Shown here in pieces: positions 1 to 11,102 of a stretch of DNA of 64,000 bases; position 1 is the first letter of the stretch, and each line of letters opens with the position of its first letter. Made by a program: the position numbers and the translations under genes. Location: assembly GCA_023974075.1 (NCBI GenBank), contig CM043790.1, forward strand, positions 2,490,086-2,554,085, read 5' to 3'. Source of the stretch: Chaenocephalus aceratus (lineage: Eukaryota; Chordata; Actinopteri; Perciformes; Channichthyidae). The notes under the pieces are model-generated. The model did no database searches, was not told where the DNA came from, and was given only the letters and a program-made list of their open reading frames with translations.

Positions 1-178
1 CTCAGAAAGTACAACTAACGTTTAAATAGTCTACAACAGTAGATGCCACACAACTTCACTGCCTTAAGTCAGCAGCTATAACAAATGTTTTCCAAATTCG
101 TAAACTACGAGTCAACAAGCATAACCATTGAGCAACTTCTCCTCTTTAGTAAGCTACCTGCTACCCAAGTCAAACAAG
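1..178. repeat. tRNA-Phe array unit, left part (split by ERV-A)
   Basis: This stretch matches the spacer part of the tandem units at 11551-13793: the same order of words such as TTTAAATAGTCTACAACAG and CTGCCTTAAGTCAGCAGC. It stops at CAAACAAG. The other units continue from this word into GGGCATTTAG, and that continuation is found at 11551. The unit was therefore interrupted by the ERV-A insertion. The array probably extends left of the window. Confidence 0.85.
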
Positions 179-1804
179 TGTTTAGAGTAGGTGAGGTCCT
201 GATAATTTATTCCGGTAAATTACTCTGACCTACTAACTGACCTGACCGAAGTTACTGAGTCTATGTAAGTTTACTGCTTGGCTCAGATCCACCAACGTCA
301 GCAAGATCTCACCTCTATTAACTCTCCGATGAACCAGGTTCAATTAACTGCTGTTTCTATTCAGAAAACTCTTTTTAATCTGTTTAAGCGATCCCGAAGG
401 ATTTTGATATCAGTAAATGAGGTGTGTTCCTACCTAAACGTGAGTGTGGCAGGTTGCAGTCTTACATTTGAAGCAGGAGAGGAGAGCACAGATGTCCTTT
501 AAGTTGTCCCAGTCCAAAAGGTGAGATCAGTTTATTTGAAGAAAAATAGGTCCAAACTAATACAGGATTTGTACCTTCTCTCTTTACAACATTATAATCA
601 TACTAAAAAAAAATGATGCTGTGATCATGTTCAAATATGAAACTTTAATTCACAGTCTTACATTTATTACCAAAATGTTTCACTTCAACTGCCCAATTCA
701 GTTGTGACATTTCAAAATCTCCCGATAGAATTTAGAGGCATTTCCTCATAAAAAGACCAGTGATAATAAAAAGCACATTCAACTTTTCATTCACCAAATC
801 AATTCACATCAATTACATACCTTTTTATTTTCCGTCACAGATGGCGGGTACTAACATTCAAAAACCCATACCTATCCGCATGAATTCAGAGGAAGGTCCT
901 CACAGGTGGCGGGTACTAATACTCACAAACGCTTTTTTCGGTCACAGATGGCGGGTACTAACATTCAAAAACCCATTCCTATCCGCATGAATTCAGAGGA
1001 AGGTCCTCACAGGTGGCGGGTACTAATACTTACAAACGTTTTTTTCCGTCACAGGTGGCGGGTACTAACATTCAAAAACCCATTCCTATCCGCATGAATT
1101 CGGAGGAAGGTCCTCACATGTGGCGGGTACTAATACTCACAAACGCTTCTCCCATCAAATCATACCATTCAGCAAACAAAGACATTCACTCAGCATTCAA
1201 AGAAATTCACTCAGCATTCCAACCAAGAAAATCAAGAGATATTTACCAAGTTTGAGAGAACCTTACCGAGAGCTATTAACCCAGCTCTGAAGGACAGAGC
1301 TTACCGGGAGAGAGTATACCAGGGGTTTCCCCCTCTCTCCCCCGACGAAATCCAAAAAAGCCAGTCTTTTTATGCTCAAAAAACCGGATAGAAACCCCAC
1401 AAACACCTCCTCTATACCCAACCAACATATTCTATTGGCTATGGCATAAGACACACCTTCCCAAGTTTGTGTAAAAAACAAAACATGACTAGACATATTC
1501 TATGGCTATGACATAACCACCTTTTTGAGGCCTCAATGTGTTTCTCCTTAAGTCCGGAGCCCCCCTCCCTGCTGTGAGAGGAGAGGAAAGAACCTGCCTA
1601 CTTTCTTATCAGAGAGTAGGACATAAATCATTATAGGTCTTACACTCAACTTAACAAACCACTTTGTTTTGTTTATGCTGTAAATATAGAAAAACCTAAA
1701 ATATGAAGCATTTTCAGTGTGGGTTATACAAGAATATAATTGATTATATTTGATTATAACTAACTTTCGTTTTAAGTATTCAACATACTATGATGCTCTC
1801 AACA
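179..1804 (-). repeat. ERV-A 3' LTR (about 1.6 kb)
   Basis: It runs from TG after the CAAG target duplication to CTCTCAACA, directly before a polypurine tract read on the minus strand. The U3 end (about 1610-1804) recurs at 3530-3741 and 11515-11550, which is the remnant of the other LTR. At 1626 bp it is long for a gamma-type LTR. It contains a three-copy tandem repeat at 840-1140. Confidence 0.7.
840..1140. repeat. Tandem repeat inside ERV-A LTR, period about 107 bp, 3 copies
   Basis: Each unit contains two GGTGGCGGGTACTAA-like words, CCTATCCGCATGAATTC and AGGAAGGTCCTCACA. Copies start near 837, 942 and 1048, and the last is partial. Tandem repeats in the U3 of retroviral LTRs often act as enhancers; that role is inference here. 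Confidence 0.85.
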
Positions 1805-2055
1805 CCCTCTTTTTAAAACGCAAAGTTATCAAACAGCAACAACTAAAATTGTAAGCATACATACATATTCAAAAACCATCAAGAAGCATTCTCATTATGG
1901 GTTCATACAAGAATATGATTGATCATATATGATTTATAATTAACTTTCGTTTTAAATATTTACTTCATACTATGATGTCAACACCCTCTTTTTAAAACGC
2001 AAAGTTATCAAACAGCAACAGATAAAATCATAAAAACATATACATATTACATATA
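1700..2055. repeat. Direct duplication of about 175-180 bp spanning the LTR end and PPT
   Basis: The stretch from GAAGCATTTTCAG (near 1705) through CAACACCCTCTTTTTAAAAC to ACATACATATT recurs at 1885-2050 with point changes and small indels. The second copy again carries the CAACACCCTCTTTTT junction, so PPT and U3 start were duplicated together. Confidence 0.8.
1805..1820 (-). promoter_or_regulatory. Polypurine tract of ERV-A
   Basis: Read on the minus strand the sequence is AAAAAGAGGG immediately before TGTTGAGAGC, which is the expected PPT-to-U3 junction for plus-strand priming. This fixes ERV-A on the minus strand. A second copy lies near 2010-2022 in the duplicated segment. Confidence 0.7.
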
Positions 2056-2440
2056 CGTAGAACTTCAAGCATCAATATCATGAAAAGTTATTCAGTATGT
2101 GTAATCAGGACGACCTTTTGATGAACCTGGTGTGAAAAACACCGAAAACCTAGTACCTCACTGGAATGTTCTCGGTGACACATAGGTCAGGCACCCGAGT
2201 AAAAAGAGTCATGATGATCATAGATTTGTGCGCACCCCCACTCGGCCTGGCACTTGCAGGAGCGGGGGGCCTATCTGTTGTTCCAGTTGTAGACTCATAA
2301 ATCCATGTTGCTATCTGATGTAAATCCTTGACCCTGACCATGGAGGGGTTGAGGTTCCTCCCTGGATGACACCTCCAAACGAAAGCCAGATAACTCGGTC
2401 GACAGTTGTTGTGGATTTTTTAGACCTCGTCAATAATCGC

Positions 2441-2653
2441 TCATGACTTTGTGACAAGGTCAATGAAGCCCCACACAATGATAGCACAAACGAGGAACCA
2501 GAAGCATATGAAACAGCTTAGCTGGCACTCACTCATGACATCATGTGTGTGCAGTGTGAGATTAGGTGTATGTGGTGCGAGTGTGGTGCTGGTGGTGACT
2601 TGGCACGTCACTCGTTGTCGTCTGTTTCTATCGTCTCTCCTGGCCTGTGACAA
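2441..2653 (-). pseudogene. Probable env start of ERV-A (fragment)
   Basis: An open frame overlaps the 3' end of the pol fragment in another frame, as env does in many gamma-type viruses. It ends with a hydrophobic run of about 20 residues (FICFWFLVCAIIVWGF) that could be a signal or anchor segment. There is no recognisable surface or transmembrane domain. A further frame at 2150-2341 may be downstream env. The call rests mostly on position. Confidence 0.35.
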
Positions 2654-2918
2654 CGACCTTGTAGAGGCTGGCGTGGACCCACGTGGCTCTCTCGGTGACC
2701 TTGACTGCTGTCTGGGTGATGAGAAGCACCTGGTAGGGCCCTTGCCAACGGTTGGATTTCCAGCTCTTTCGCCGGAAGTCCTTGACTAGCACGAAGTCAC
2801 CGGGTCGGAGATGGTGAAGTGGACCAGTGGCAGGGGTAGGTAGGGCTGCCGCTACCTGGCGTCTGATATCTGACCATGCAGTTATGAGGTAGTCGTCGTC
2901 CTTTTTTGGGAAATCCAC
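2628..2918 (-). pseudogene. pol: ERV-A pol: integrase C-terminal domain fragment
   Basis: The frame has the SH3-like GPY/F module found at the end of gamma-type integrases: LRPGDFVLVKDF, then RWQGPYQVLLITQTAVKV and a WVHASLYK end. The catalytic core and zinc domain are absent. Upstream sequence on this strand (about 2920-3100) is open in another frame and is not informative. Confidence 0.75.
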
Positions 2919-3109
2919 TGCGATCGGAGTGGCTCAGCGGGTAGAGATGCAGCCTGTCCCTCAGAGCTGGAAGAAACATCATCCTCCACTGGCAGGGGTA
3001 CAGGAGACTCAGCCGCTGATCCATGCTGCACAGGTTTCCTGGGTCCAGGACTTGGCTTCACTTGAGGCACTGTAACTGAAGTTGTCCCGCTAGGCAGGTT
3101 CAAATCCTC

Positions 3110-3510
3110 TTGGTAGATTGCTGAGGTATTAATCTCAACAATATAGCTAAGATCAAGTATAAAAAGTTGTTTTCAGTTTAAAAACTTCCCCAAGGGTTTT
3201 CTCAAGCACTGGGCTTACTCTTATCAGTTTAACGACCTGACAGCCCTGCACCTCCATGCTGTGTGAAAACCAGCAAAAGAGAAGGAGGAACATGTGCTCA
3301 AAAAAAATCTAATTTAAATGAATACTGTTGTAGGGTGTAGGCATATAACAATTAAAATAACTGAAAAGAAAACTAATAGTGTAAAATTAAAAAACAATGA
3401 GAAAAATAATACAAAGGTTATTTCCCATTTCCTCTTTGATACTGAAACGATGATGAAACAATGATCCATATGCTAATAGACAGAGTTTCGTCTTGCCATC
3501 TTTCTTAGCA
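3110..3510. other. Non-coding stretch between the ERV-A pol fragment and LTR remnant
   Basis: AT-rich sequence with no convincing frame, repeat or RNA. It lies between recognisable ERV-A pieces and may be scrambled ERV-A interior. Confidence 0.4.
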
Positions 3511-3514
3511 TAAT

Positions 3515-3741
3515 CCTCTCTGATAAGAAAGTAGGACATAAATCATTATAGGTCTTACACTCAACTTAACAAACCACTTTGTTTTGTTTATGATGTATTT
3601 ACAGCATAAACAAAACAAAGTGGTTTGTTAAGTCAGAAAAACCTAAAATATGAAGCAAAAAACCTAAAATATGAAACATTTTCATTGTGGGTTATACAAG
3701 AATATAATTGATTATATTTGATTATAACTAACTTTCGTTTT
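3515..3741 (-). repeat. ERV-A 5' LTR remnant, left piece (continues at 11515-11550)
   Basis: It matches the U3 end of the 179-1804 LTR from GTAGGACATAAATCATTATAGG onward and stops at the ERV-B target site GTTTT. It resumes after ERV-B as AAGTATTCAACATACTATG. At its left edge the 12-base word CTCTCTGATAAG is the reverse complement of the same position in the intact LTR, flanked by short inverted arms, so a small inversion occurred in one copy. Confidence 0.75.
3565..3632. other. 28-bp perfect inverted duplication inside the ERV-A LTR remnant
   Basis: Arms are 3565-3592 and 3605-3632 with a 12-base spacer. The intact LTR copy (about 1645-1695) has only the left arm, so the right arm is a derived inverted copy of the left arm and not an ancestral stem. 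Confidence 0.9.
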
Positions 3742-4153
3742 TGTTAGAGAATATTAATATATCTGTGCATGGGAAAATGTTAGTGTTTTCCCTATGTGTC
3801 CTGTTTGTAATTTACACAGGGCAAAAGGCCAAAAGGCTCTGCTTCCCTGTGGGGGGAAGTGTGACCACTTGCGCAGATGGTTTTAATAGACCAGTTCTTT
3901 GTCCCTGAAGCATGTGTTATCAATTATGATAGAAAGGGCGCGAACAGAGGCTCCTGCTAGATTCTCTGGGTAGAATTGCGCTGTGTTTTCTGTGTATTCC
4001 TCAGTGTTGACTCGGGATTTCATGATGCAAGTTGTGTAAATGCCTTGGAAATACTCACGGCCATGACTCTCAAATAAACTCAGTGTTTGATATAAAGCAG
4101 ATTCCAGCTTCCATCTCTTCCATCAACATTGCTGAGCAGAAGTTTCTCTCACA
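3742..4153 (+). repeat. ERV-B 5' LTR
   Basis: 412 bp, TGTTAGAG...TCTCACA. An AATAAA polyadenylation signal lies at 4073-4078. It differs from the 3' LTR at about six single bases and has no length difference. Confidence 0.93.
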
Positions 4154-4156
4154 GAT

Positions 4157-4174
4157 TGGCGTCACGGAACAGGA
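4157..4174 (+). promoter_or_regulatory. Candidate primer-binding site of ERV-B
   Basis: Three bases after the LTR the sequence reads TGGCGTCACGGAACAGG. The leading TGG fits a tRNA 3' CCA. I could not assign the tRNA with confidence. The 830-nt leader up to gag has no other recognised element. Confidence 0.5.
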
Positions 4175-5000
4175 CACCAAAAGATCTTCAGAGGCTGGTA
4201 GGTCAATTTCTATTTTGAGATTGACTTACCAGCGTTTGGGATCAACAGTGTCACAAAATTACCTGAGAGAGCTGCTGCAATTTTTTTGGGTTTCTCTACT
4301 CATTTACATCTGGAGGCTAATCATAACCTCGGGAATCGGTGTCAAGAGGACGTTGTCCTGGCCGATTTCCCCGTGATTGTTGCTGGGGCAGGTGCCTACG
4401 AGCAAGCACGGCCCATGTGAAAACTATGAGAATATTTGGGGCTAATAAATAACCTCGGAATATCGAATTTCATCAATTTCCTCTGTGTGTGATTCTTGGA
4501 ATTAAATCACCGGGCAATTACACACAGCAAATATTCGGAGAAACTTTGAAAAGGAGCACCAGTAAAGTGGATTTTCTGAATTAGAAGCAATGTCGCAGAT
4601 TTGTATTTAAACAAATCGCCAAATTTAGGAGATTTCAGAGGATAATTGCCTAAATCAACAGCATTTCTGCTGAGGTGCCAATTATCCGCCCCCTGTGGAG
4701 AGCAGCATGCAGAGAGAGGAACATACGGCATTATTTCCGCGACTATTACCATTTTTTAACTAAAGAAAGTGGTTAATGCGTGGTATGAGAATGTTATATG
4801 AATTGCTGAATTTAGCTGTTGTGTTTGCTGAACACAACATTATGAGTAAAGAAGGCTCTCATAATTAAAACCCCCTCTGAAAGTCTCCCTAATTCGGATT
4901 AAAACTAGGATGGAAGAGTTTTTGTCACGCTGAGTTGATGAGAGTTTTTATGTTTGTTTGTCTAATTGCAGTGTTTGTTTTATTGTAATAACCGTTAAAC

Positions 5001-6650
5001 ATGGGTAATACTGTCTCCACAAACGAGTCCGTTGGTAAGAGGAATAATGATTCACGCACCAAGACACTTACAAAAAATCCTATTACAGACAGCCATTACA
5101 CGCACATGTTTTCCCCTAATATGCCGTCAGGAATTGTCGGAAGAAGCTTGGATTGGACTAAAGTTATGCCGCTCACATCGTTACTTTGTGAGCACTCACA
5201 ACAGAATAGTCAGAAAGGACAGATTCTGTTTGATTGGCCGTTAACGGGCACTTCTGACATGGCCGTGTTGTGGCAGGCATTCAAATTAATTGAACAGGAG
5301 GCGAATTGCTCCTGGGATGTAATGTACATGAAGGACTGCGTTAAAGCTTGGATGACTATTGCAGAAAAAAGAGGTTACGATGAGCGAAAAAATGAAAAGT
5401 CAGTTGGCACCGAGCGAGGCTCCATTGAGCTCAAAGCTCTGATTGATAGAGTTTCTAAATGCGCAGCGAGTTGTCGTTTGCTTAGCCTAGAGGCTGCTTT
5501 TGATGTTAAATCAGAGAACATGTCCAGAATTAAAGAAAGACACGGAAAGGACGTCGCAGCCATTGCGAAATCAGTTATGTACGATTGGCTGAAAAGACAA
5601 GGCAAATCTCCCAGCACAGCTCAGCTAATTTCCATTTTAACAGACGCTGGGCTGCTGGAGGAAAAGCAGGCTGTATCTCTCTGCGCACAAATAATTCCCG
5701 CGATAGGACTCTCAAATTCCGGGGCAAGAAACTCCGATCATGATTTATTAATGTCAGCTGCAGCTATCATGAATAAAAATAGGTTGACATATCAGGCAGG
5801 ACAGTATAGACAATGAGAAAGTGACCAGCAGGAACAAAGTGCAGCGGACAGTGGAGACGAAATGCCAGATAGCAGCTCATTACACACCCCGACCTCTGGC
5901 TCCGCAACGAAAATGTTACACAATCCAAACACGCCGTACGGCACCAGTTTTAACAACTATGTCCCGCATAGAATTATCACAAGACTGCAAACATCTCAGG
6001 ATAATAATTCTGCTGAAGCTGTGACAGCACCGAAAATACTGATAGGAGAGATTCCAGTTTATAAGCCTTGGACACCCGCTGAAGTTATGGATGTCACTAA
6101 TCACGCTCCCAGTCCCACTAAAAGCCCAGATGAGTATCTGTTGTGGTTGACTAATGTCTGCTCAGTTTATAACTGTCTAGTTCATGATGTTAAACAGCTG
6201 ATAATCCTAACATACAAGGCAGATTGGCCCACGTGTAGGGAGGAATTCAAATTCCCTGCCTGTACGCCTGCAGGTGACTGGCCTGCGACACAGACGCATG
6301 ATGTGTGGATCCAGACTGTAGCTGCTATTGCAATCAAAGCATGCGCCAAAACTCACACAGATTTTTCGCTGGTGACGGCTTGCGTACAGAACCCAACAGA
6401 AACTGTCCCAGAATTTCTCCAGCGTTTCATGACAGTGTGGGATAATAATGCGGGCATTAAAAGAGAGGGCAATGATTTGTTCGCCATACAGACTTTGTTA
6501 CATAATTTAATCCCTGAAACAGCTCAGACGTATATGATGGCTACCCCAGATTGGCAAATTAAAACATGGAAATTAACTCTCGCAACAATGCGCGCGTTGC
6601 ACAGAAATCAGATACACAGTACACTTAGCAGGCTATGCTGTTGTAAATGA
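5001..6650 (+). pseudogene. gag: ERV-B gag with one in-frame stop, 3' truncated
   Basis: The ATG at 5001 gives an N-terminal MGN, which fits an N-myristoylated matrix protein. The frame is open to a TGA at 5814-5816 and continues in the same frame to 6648, so a single stop separates matrix and capsid parts. The second part has capsid-like sequence and a major-homology-like stretch around 6390-6450 (Q, E, F and R spaced as in retroviral capsids). No CCHC knuckle is present: the frame runs straight into the RNase H region because the intervening segment is deleted. The stop sits in a CAA TGA GAA context that fits C-to-T change at a CpG. Annotated as broken; no repair is proposed. Confidence 0.85.
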
Positions 6651-8205
6651 CTGGGAAGTTTTAGAAAGCCGGGCCTTGCCAAATGGCACGTCGGCTCAGA
6701 CCGCAGAGTTGTATGCTCTGCTGAGGGCGTGTATTTTGGCTAAAGATAAAGTTGCAACCATTTTCACAGACTCCAGGTATGCATTTGGTGTGTGCCATGG
6801 TTTTGGTGTCTTGTGGAAAATGCGCGGTTTCTTAACATCGGCCGGTAAGCCTATTCAACATCATGCGTTAGTAGCTCAGCTATTAGACGCTATCATGCTC
6901 CCTACACAGCTAGCAGTGGTTAAGTGCGCTGCTCACACAAATTCTGATGATCCTATTTCGCGTGGAAATGCGTTAGCCGACACCGCGGCTAAACAAGCAG
7001 CAGTTTCCTGCTCTTCTATGGTGCTCCAATGCCCCTTGACACAACCCGCAGAACCCATTTATTTGCCTTCCTTTAATGATGTCGCGGACATGCAAGCCCG
7101 CGCTGATGTTAGGGAGAAAGATTTATGGCTAAGACGAGGTTGTACACTTGACGCTGAGTCCAGCTTGTGGCTCCACCCAGACGGACGGATGGTCTGTCCA
7201 AGTTCGTTCCTCCATGTTTTGGCACATGTTGCACATGGCAAATCACATGTAGGAAAAGGAGGGATGAATGGGATTATAAAGTCCCAATGGTTTGCTCCAG
7301 GCATTACACTAGCCCTGGTAGATAGATGCATGATATGCCAGCAGACAAGATGAAGAAGTGGTCAAATTCAGCATGAACACTTACCGCCCCCCTCGGGGCC
7401 CTTTGTAAATATGCAAATTGACTTTTCACATATGCCACCATGCCAAGGATTCAAATATGTTTTGGTAATAGTGTGCCAGTTCTCCAAATGGGTAGAGGCC
7501 TACCCTACCAGAAAAGAAGACACTAGAACAGTTGTAAAGTGTCTTCTCAAAGATGTTATTCCTAGATTTGGTGTGCCCACAGGAATTAACAGTGACAGAG
7601 GTCCAGCATTCATTTCTAAGATAACCCAGAGTCTAGCTACAGTGTTAGGGTTCAAATGGCAATTGCATGTTCCCTATCACCCACAGAGCTCAGGCCAGGT
7701 TGAGAGAATGAACTTGACTATAAAGGAGAAACTCACTAAAACAATGTTGACCACAGGACTAAAATGGGTAGACGCGCTGCCACTAGTTCTGTGCTCCATC
7801 AGAAGTTCACCAAATGCAACGACAGGGCTTAGCCCACACGAGGTATTGATGGGAAGGGTAATGTTCGCAGGATCTAGCCCCCCAGTAACACCCCACAAAC
7901 TCACTATTTTGTGGACAGATGATTACATGACTAACTATGTCAAATATCTAACTGACATGTTGAGAAAGTTTCACAGGCAGGTGGCTGACAGGCTCCCCCA
8001 GCCGGGAGAGGAGCCCACCCACCCCTTTCAGATTGGTGATAATGTACTAATCAAATCTCTTGAAAAAGATGCTCTGTCTCCCAGGTGGAAAGGTCCTTTC
8101 CAGGTGTTAATAGTGACCAGAACAGCACTGAGAGTACAAGGGAGACCGGAGTGGATTCACGCTACAAGATGTCGTCTCTCCCCTCTACCGGATGCTGGCG
8201 TGTGA
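6620..8205 (+). pseudogene. pol: ERV-B pol remnant: RNase H and integrase, one in-frame stop
   Basis: The frame enters at about 6620 with the end of the RNase H domain core. TSAQTAELYAL, the TDSRYAFGV motif and a late GNALADTAAKQAA are those of gamma-type RNase H. A TGA at 7351-7353 falls right after the integrase zinc motif (two His, then CMIC). The same frame then continues with the DDE core: an early Asp near 7417, DRGPAF near 7600 and QVERMN near 7700. The C-terminal GPF module lies near 8090. Protease, the whole polymerase part of RT and the connection domain are missing. The stop context AGA TGA AGA again fits CpG decay. Confidence 0.88.
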
Positions 8206-10386
8206 AGGCAGTCATCATCATCGTCATGCTGGGTCTTATGTACCTGGCCAAGGTCGCCCTGCTAGATGGAGCTGTGGAAATCCCAACGACAGGTGGCGAG
8301 GGATATCGCCCGTCTGAGGAAGAAAATAAGGTGCTCTTATCTACGAGCGCAGACGACTTGACCACTCAGGGCCCAGACCCTGAGGGCAAAATGACACCAA
8401 CGTCAGTGCCTAGCGACAAGGACAGGTTGTATCCAATCACCACACAGACATTCAGTATGGTGCGAGAGACACAACGAGAAAGAAAAGGAGGAAGAATCAG
8501 GAGGATTGTCTCCCTCCCTGATCACAAATCAGAGACTGTTTCTTTTAACTGTCCAGCTTTAATATGTGATCCATCTAATTGTATTATTATATTTTATGTG
8601 TCCTTAGTTTACTCAATGTGGGAGATATATCCAATGGACCAGTACCGTGCGGACGGGGTGGCGTCGGAGGGGGTGAGAATGGCACTCGACACCATTGAAG
8701 ACATGCCCCCAGAACTGTGGTGTAGCACTAGAGAACAGTTCAAGACAATGATAAGGGATAAAGTAACATGTAGAGTGAGGAAACCAGATTACCAGGTTCC
8801 CAATCCAGGTGCTACTCTATGCAATACTCCACTTAAACATTCAAAAAAGGCCTTAATCACTCCTTTTAAAACGAACTAAAACTAATTCTGCAGTAAGTTT
8901 AATGTTAGACTACGCACATGAACGTAATATTAGCAACTGTTGGCTGTGCCAAAATATGCCAGAATCCATGCATTCTCCTATGTTTAGCCCAATTCCTTTT
9001 GCAAGAGCGGACTATAAATTAATCAGTTGGAACGACATTTACTCTAGGATTAGCGATGAGGCTGAGGACTGCTACACTCCTTCATACCCAACAGACTCTG
9101 ATAAACCGTTACAGTACAAGGGTCTGGTCTCTCTCATTGTTGAGACAGTAAATAAAAATTATCTGCCTGACGGTTTCAAACGATTGATGTTTTTAAAACT
9201 AATATATATGAAGAAATACATTAACCTAGCTGTTGAATACAGATTCCAGTTAGCTCTGGTACAAACTACTTGTTCGGTTAATTCCACAAGTCCAACATGC
9301 ACAAAACAACCACACATGGCATCTTTGCTGGTTGAAGCGTTGGTAACCGTTGTGCCCTGGTTTGGCTCCAGAACAGAGGACTCCGTTGAGGTTAAAATAC
9401 ATGATTGTACGCAACCAATACCCCTAGGCAATCCCCCTACACGGGACTGTTCAATATATGTTCCCCCAATTGTAGTACATGAATGGAAGAATGTGTCCAT
9501 CTGTTTCTAGAATGAAGCAGGATCTCAAACCTCTCCGGATGTGGGACACAGCGACTGTAATACCATAGTGAGGATAAAATTAGCCAGAATTCCCCTCCCA
9601 CAGAGAGTTTACTTAGTTTGTGGCAACCGGGCTTATGGCTGCGTACCATATGACGTTTTTTATGGCACCTGTTATCTAGCCTACCTAATTCCTTTAATCC
9701 ATAAAGTAGAGGCAAATGAGATTGCAGCGATACTTCCCTCTCTACACAGGAACAGCAGGTCCATTACAAAAGGACAACAGGTAGCGAGCCTATTTTTGCC
9801 CTGGTACGGCATTTATGTTAGTCAGCAGGAGATCATGGCATTATCCAAAGTAGTGGAAAATCATCTACATGTATCAAATACCGCGATGTTAGCGGAACAT
9901 AAAGAATTGCAGGAAGTTAGGACAGTAGCACTACAGAATCGCATGGCGCTGGACCTCCTCTTAGCTGCCCAGGGGGGCGCATGTAAAGTAATTGGTGCAG
10001 AGTGCTGTTCCTTTGTCTCTGATGCCACACCGGAAGTTATGGATATGGTTCATGATACGGCTAATGGGATAAAAGAATTGCATGAAACTCATGGGTTTAC
10101 ATTTGGGGATTTAAGTGGAACCCTTGGATCCTGGGGAGCGGGGTTGGTTAAATTTGTTGTTACTGTTGCAGTGTTTATCTTGGTTGTGCTAATCCTAGTG
10201 ACCTGTTTGATCACTGTAGTTAAATTAGCCATACACAGGGTTGCCAAGACTACCCTCCAGACCCCACAGAGGCTAGTGGGGTATTCTACTGTAGATGACA
10301 CAATGTTGATGTACGACGCCGAGCTTCCAGACCCATGGGTCTCCATGGCAGTTCCTGTACCTTGGGTACCTCCTTTCAGCGATTGA
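8169..10386 (+). pseudogene. env: ERV-B env with a frame break and one in-frame stop
   Basis: The ATG at 8169 overlaps the pol end in another frame and is followed by a hydrophobic signal-like segment. The first frame ends at 8879. Surface-protein sequence resumes in another frame, with the break near an A6 run at about 8844-8880. A CWLC motif lies at 8938-8949. A TAG at 9508-9510 interrupts the frame. The rest is a transmembrane subunit with an immunosuppressive-domain-like helix, a CX6CC motif at about 9982-10008 and one membrane span near 10140-10230. CWLC plus CX6CC is the covalent SU-TM arrangement of gamma-type envelopes. Described as broken. Confidence 0.85.
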
Positions 10387-11102
10387 TAAATTGATTAAAG
10401 TTGACACTCAGAATAAAGAATAGATGTTTTGATTTTTCCTTCCTCAGGTTGTTTACAATAAAATGTCTGACTTTTCCTTTTCAGATTTTTGAACAAATGT
10501 ATTTGAATAAAATGTATGTAGTAAAGTGCCTTACTCTTGAATAAGTGTATTGAAGTAAATGTAAAGTAATGTTAAAGATTGAGGACACTGTACCTTTACA
10601 GATTACAGATTCATCACTGTGAATGTATACCTTAACTGTGAATTTTAACTGAATCCCTAATGATTCTGATTTATACCTCAATTGGATTTCTTATAATCCT
10701 AAATTCTAATTGTGTTTTAATAAGTAATTGCCTTGAAGTAAATCTTTAAGATGTAAGATGAATTTGAATTTGTGTTTGATGAATGAGATTAACTGAGTGA
10801 TAAATGATAAAAGATCTTGTTTTTGAAACATATATTTTACTATTATATTTTTGTATTGCATGTGTTATTATTGTGCCTTTTTGACAAAAGAAATCAAACA
10901 CTGAAGAAAGATGATTTTTCTATTATGGTTGTCTGTATCAACCATTGTGATTGACTGTTTCAATCTTATTCTGCTTTTGATGTAATTAATGTAATGAGAA
11001 ATCCACACAACTCTGAGGACGTTTTATTTGATTTAAGTAGTGACTGAAATATTCTTAGACTAATGTTAATTGGTTATCAATAAATTGATAAAAGGGTGGA
11101 TC
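10387..11102 (+). other. Long non-coding region between env and 3' LTR of ERV-B
   Basis: 716 bp of AT-rich sequence with many short ATTGAAGTAAATG-like words and no convincing frame. The end reads AAAAGGGTGGATC before the LTR, the likely polypurine tract. The last 125 bp or so are recognisably shared with the ERV-C fragment at 41172-41287. Confidence 0.7.

Noticed and set aside
2451..2789. Plus-strand 112-codon frame
   Set aside because: Lies opposite the ERV-A integrase tail, which has a recognisable domain on the minus strand.
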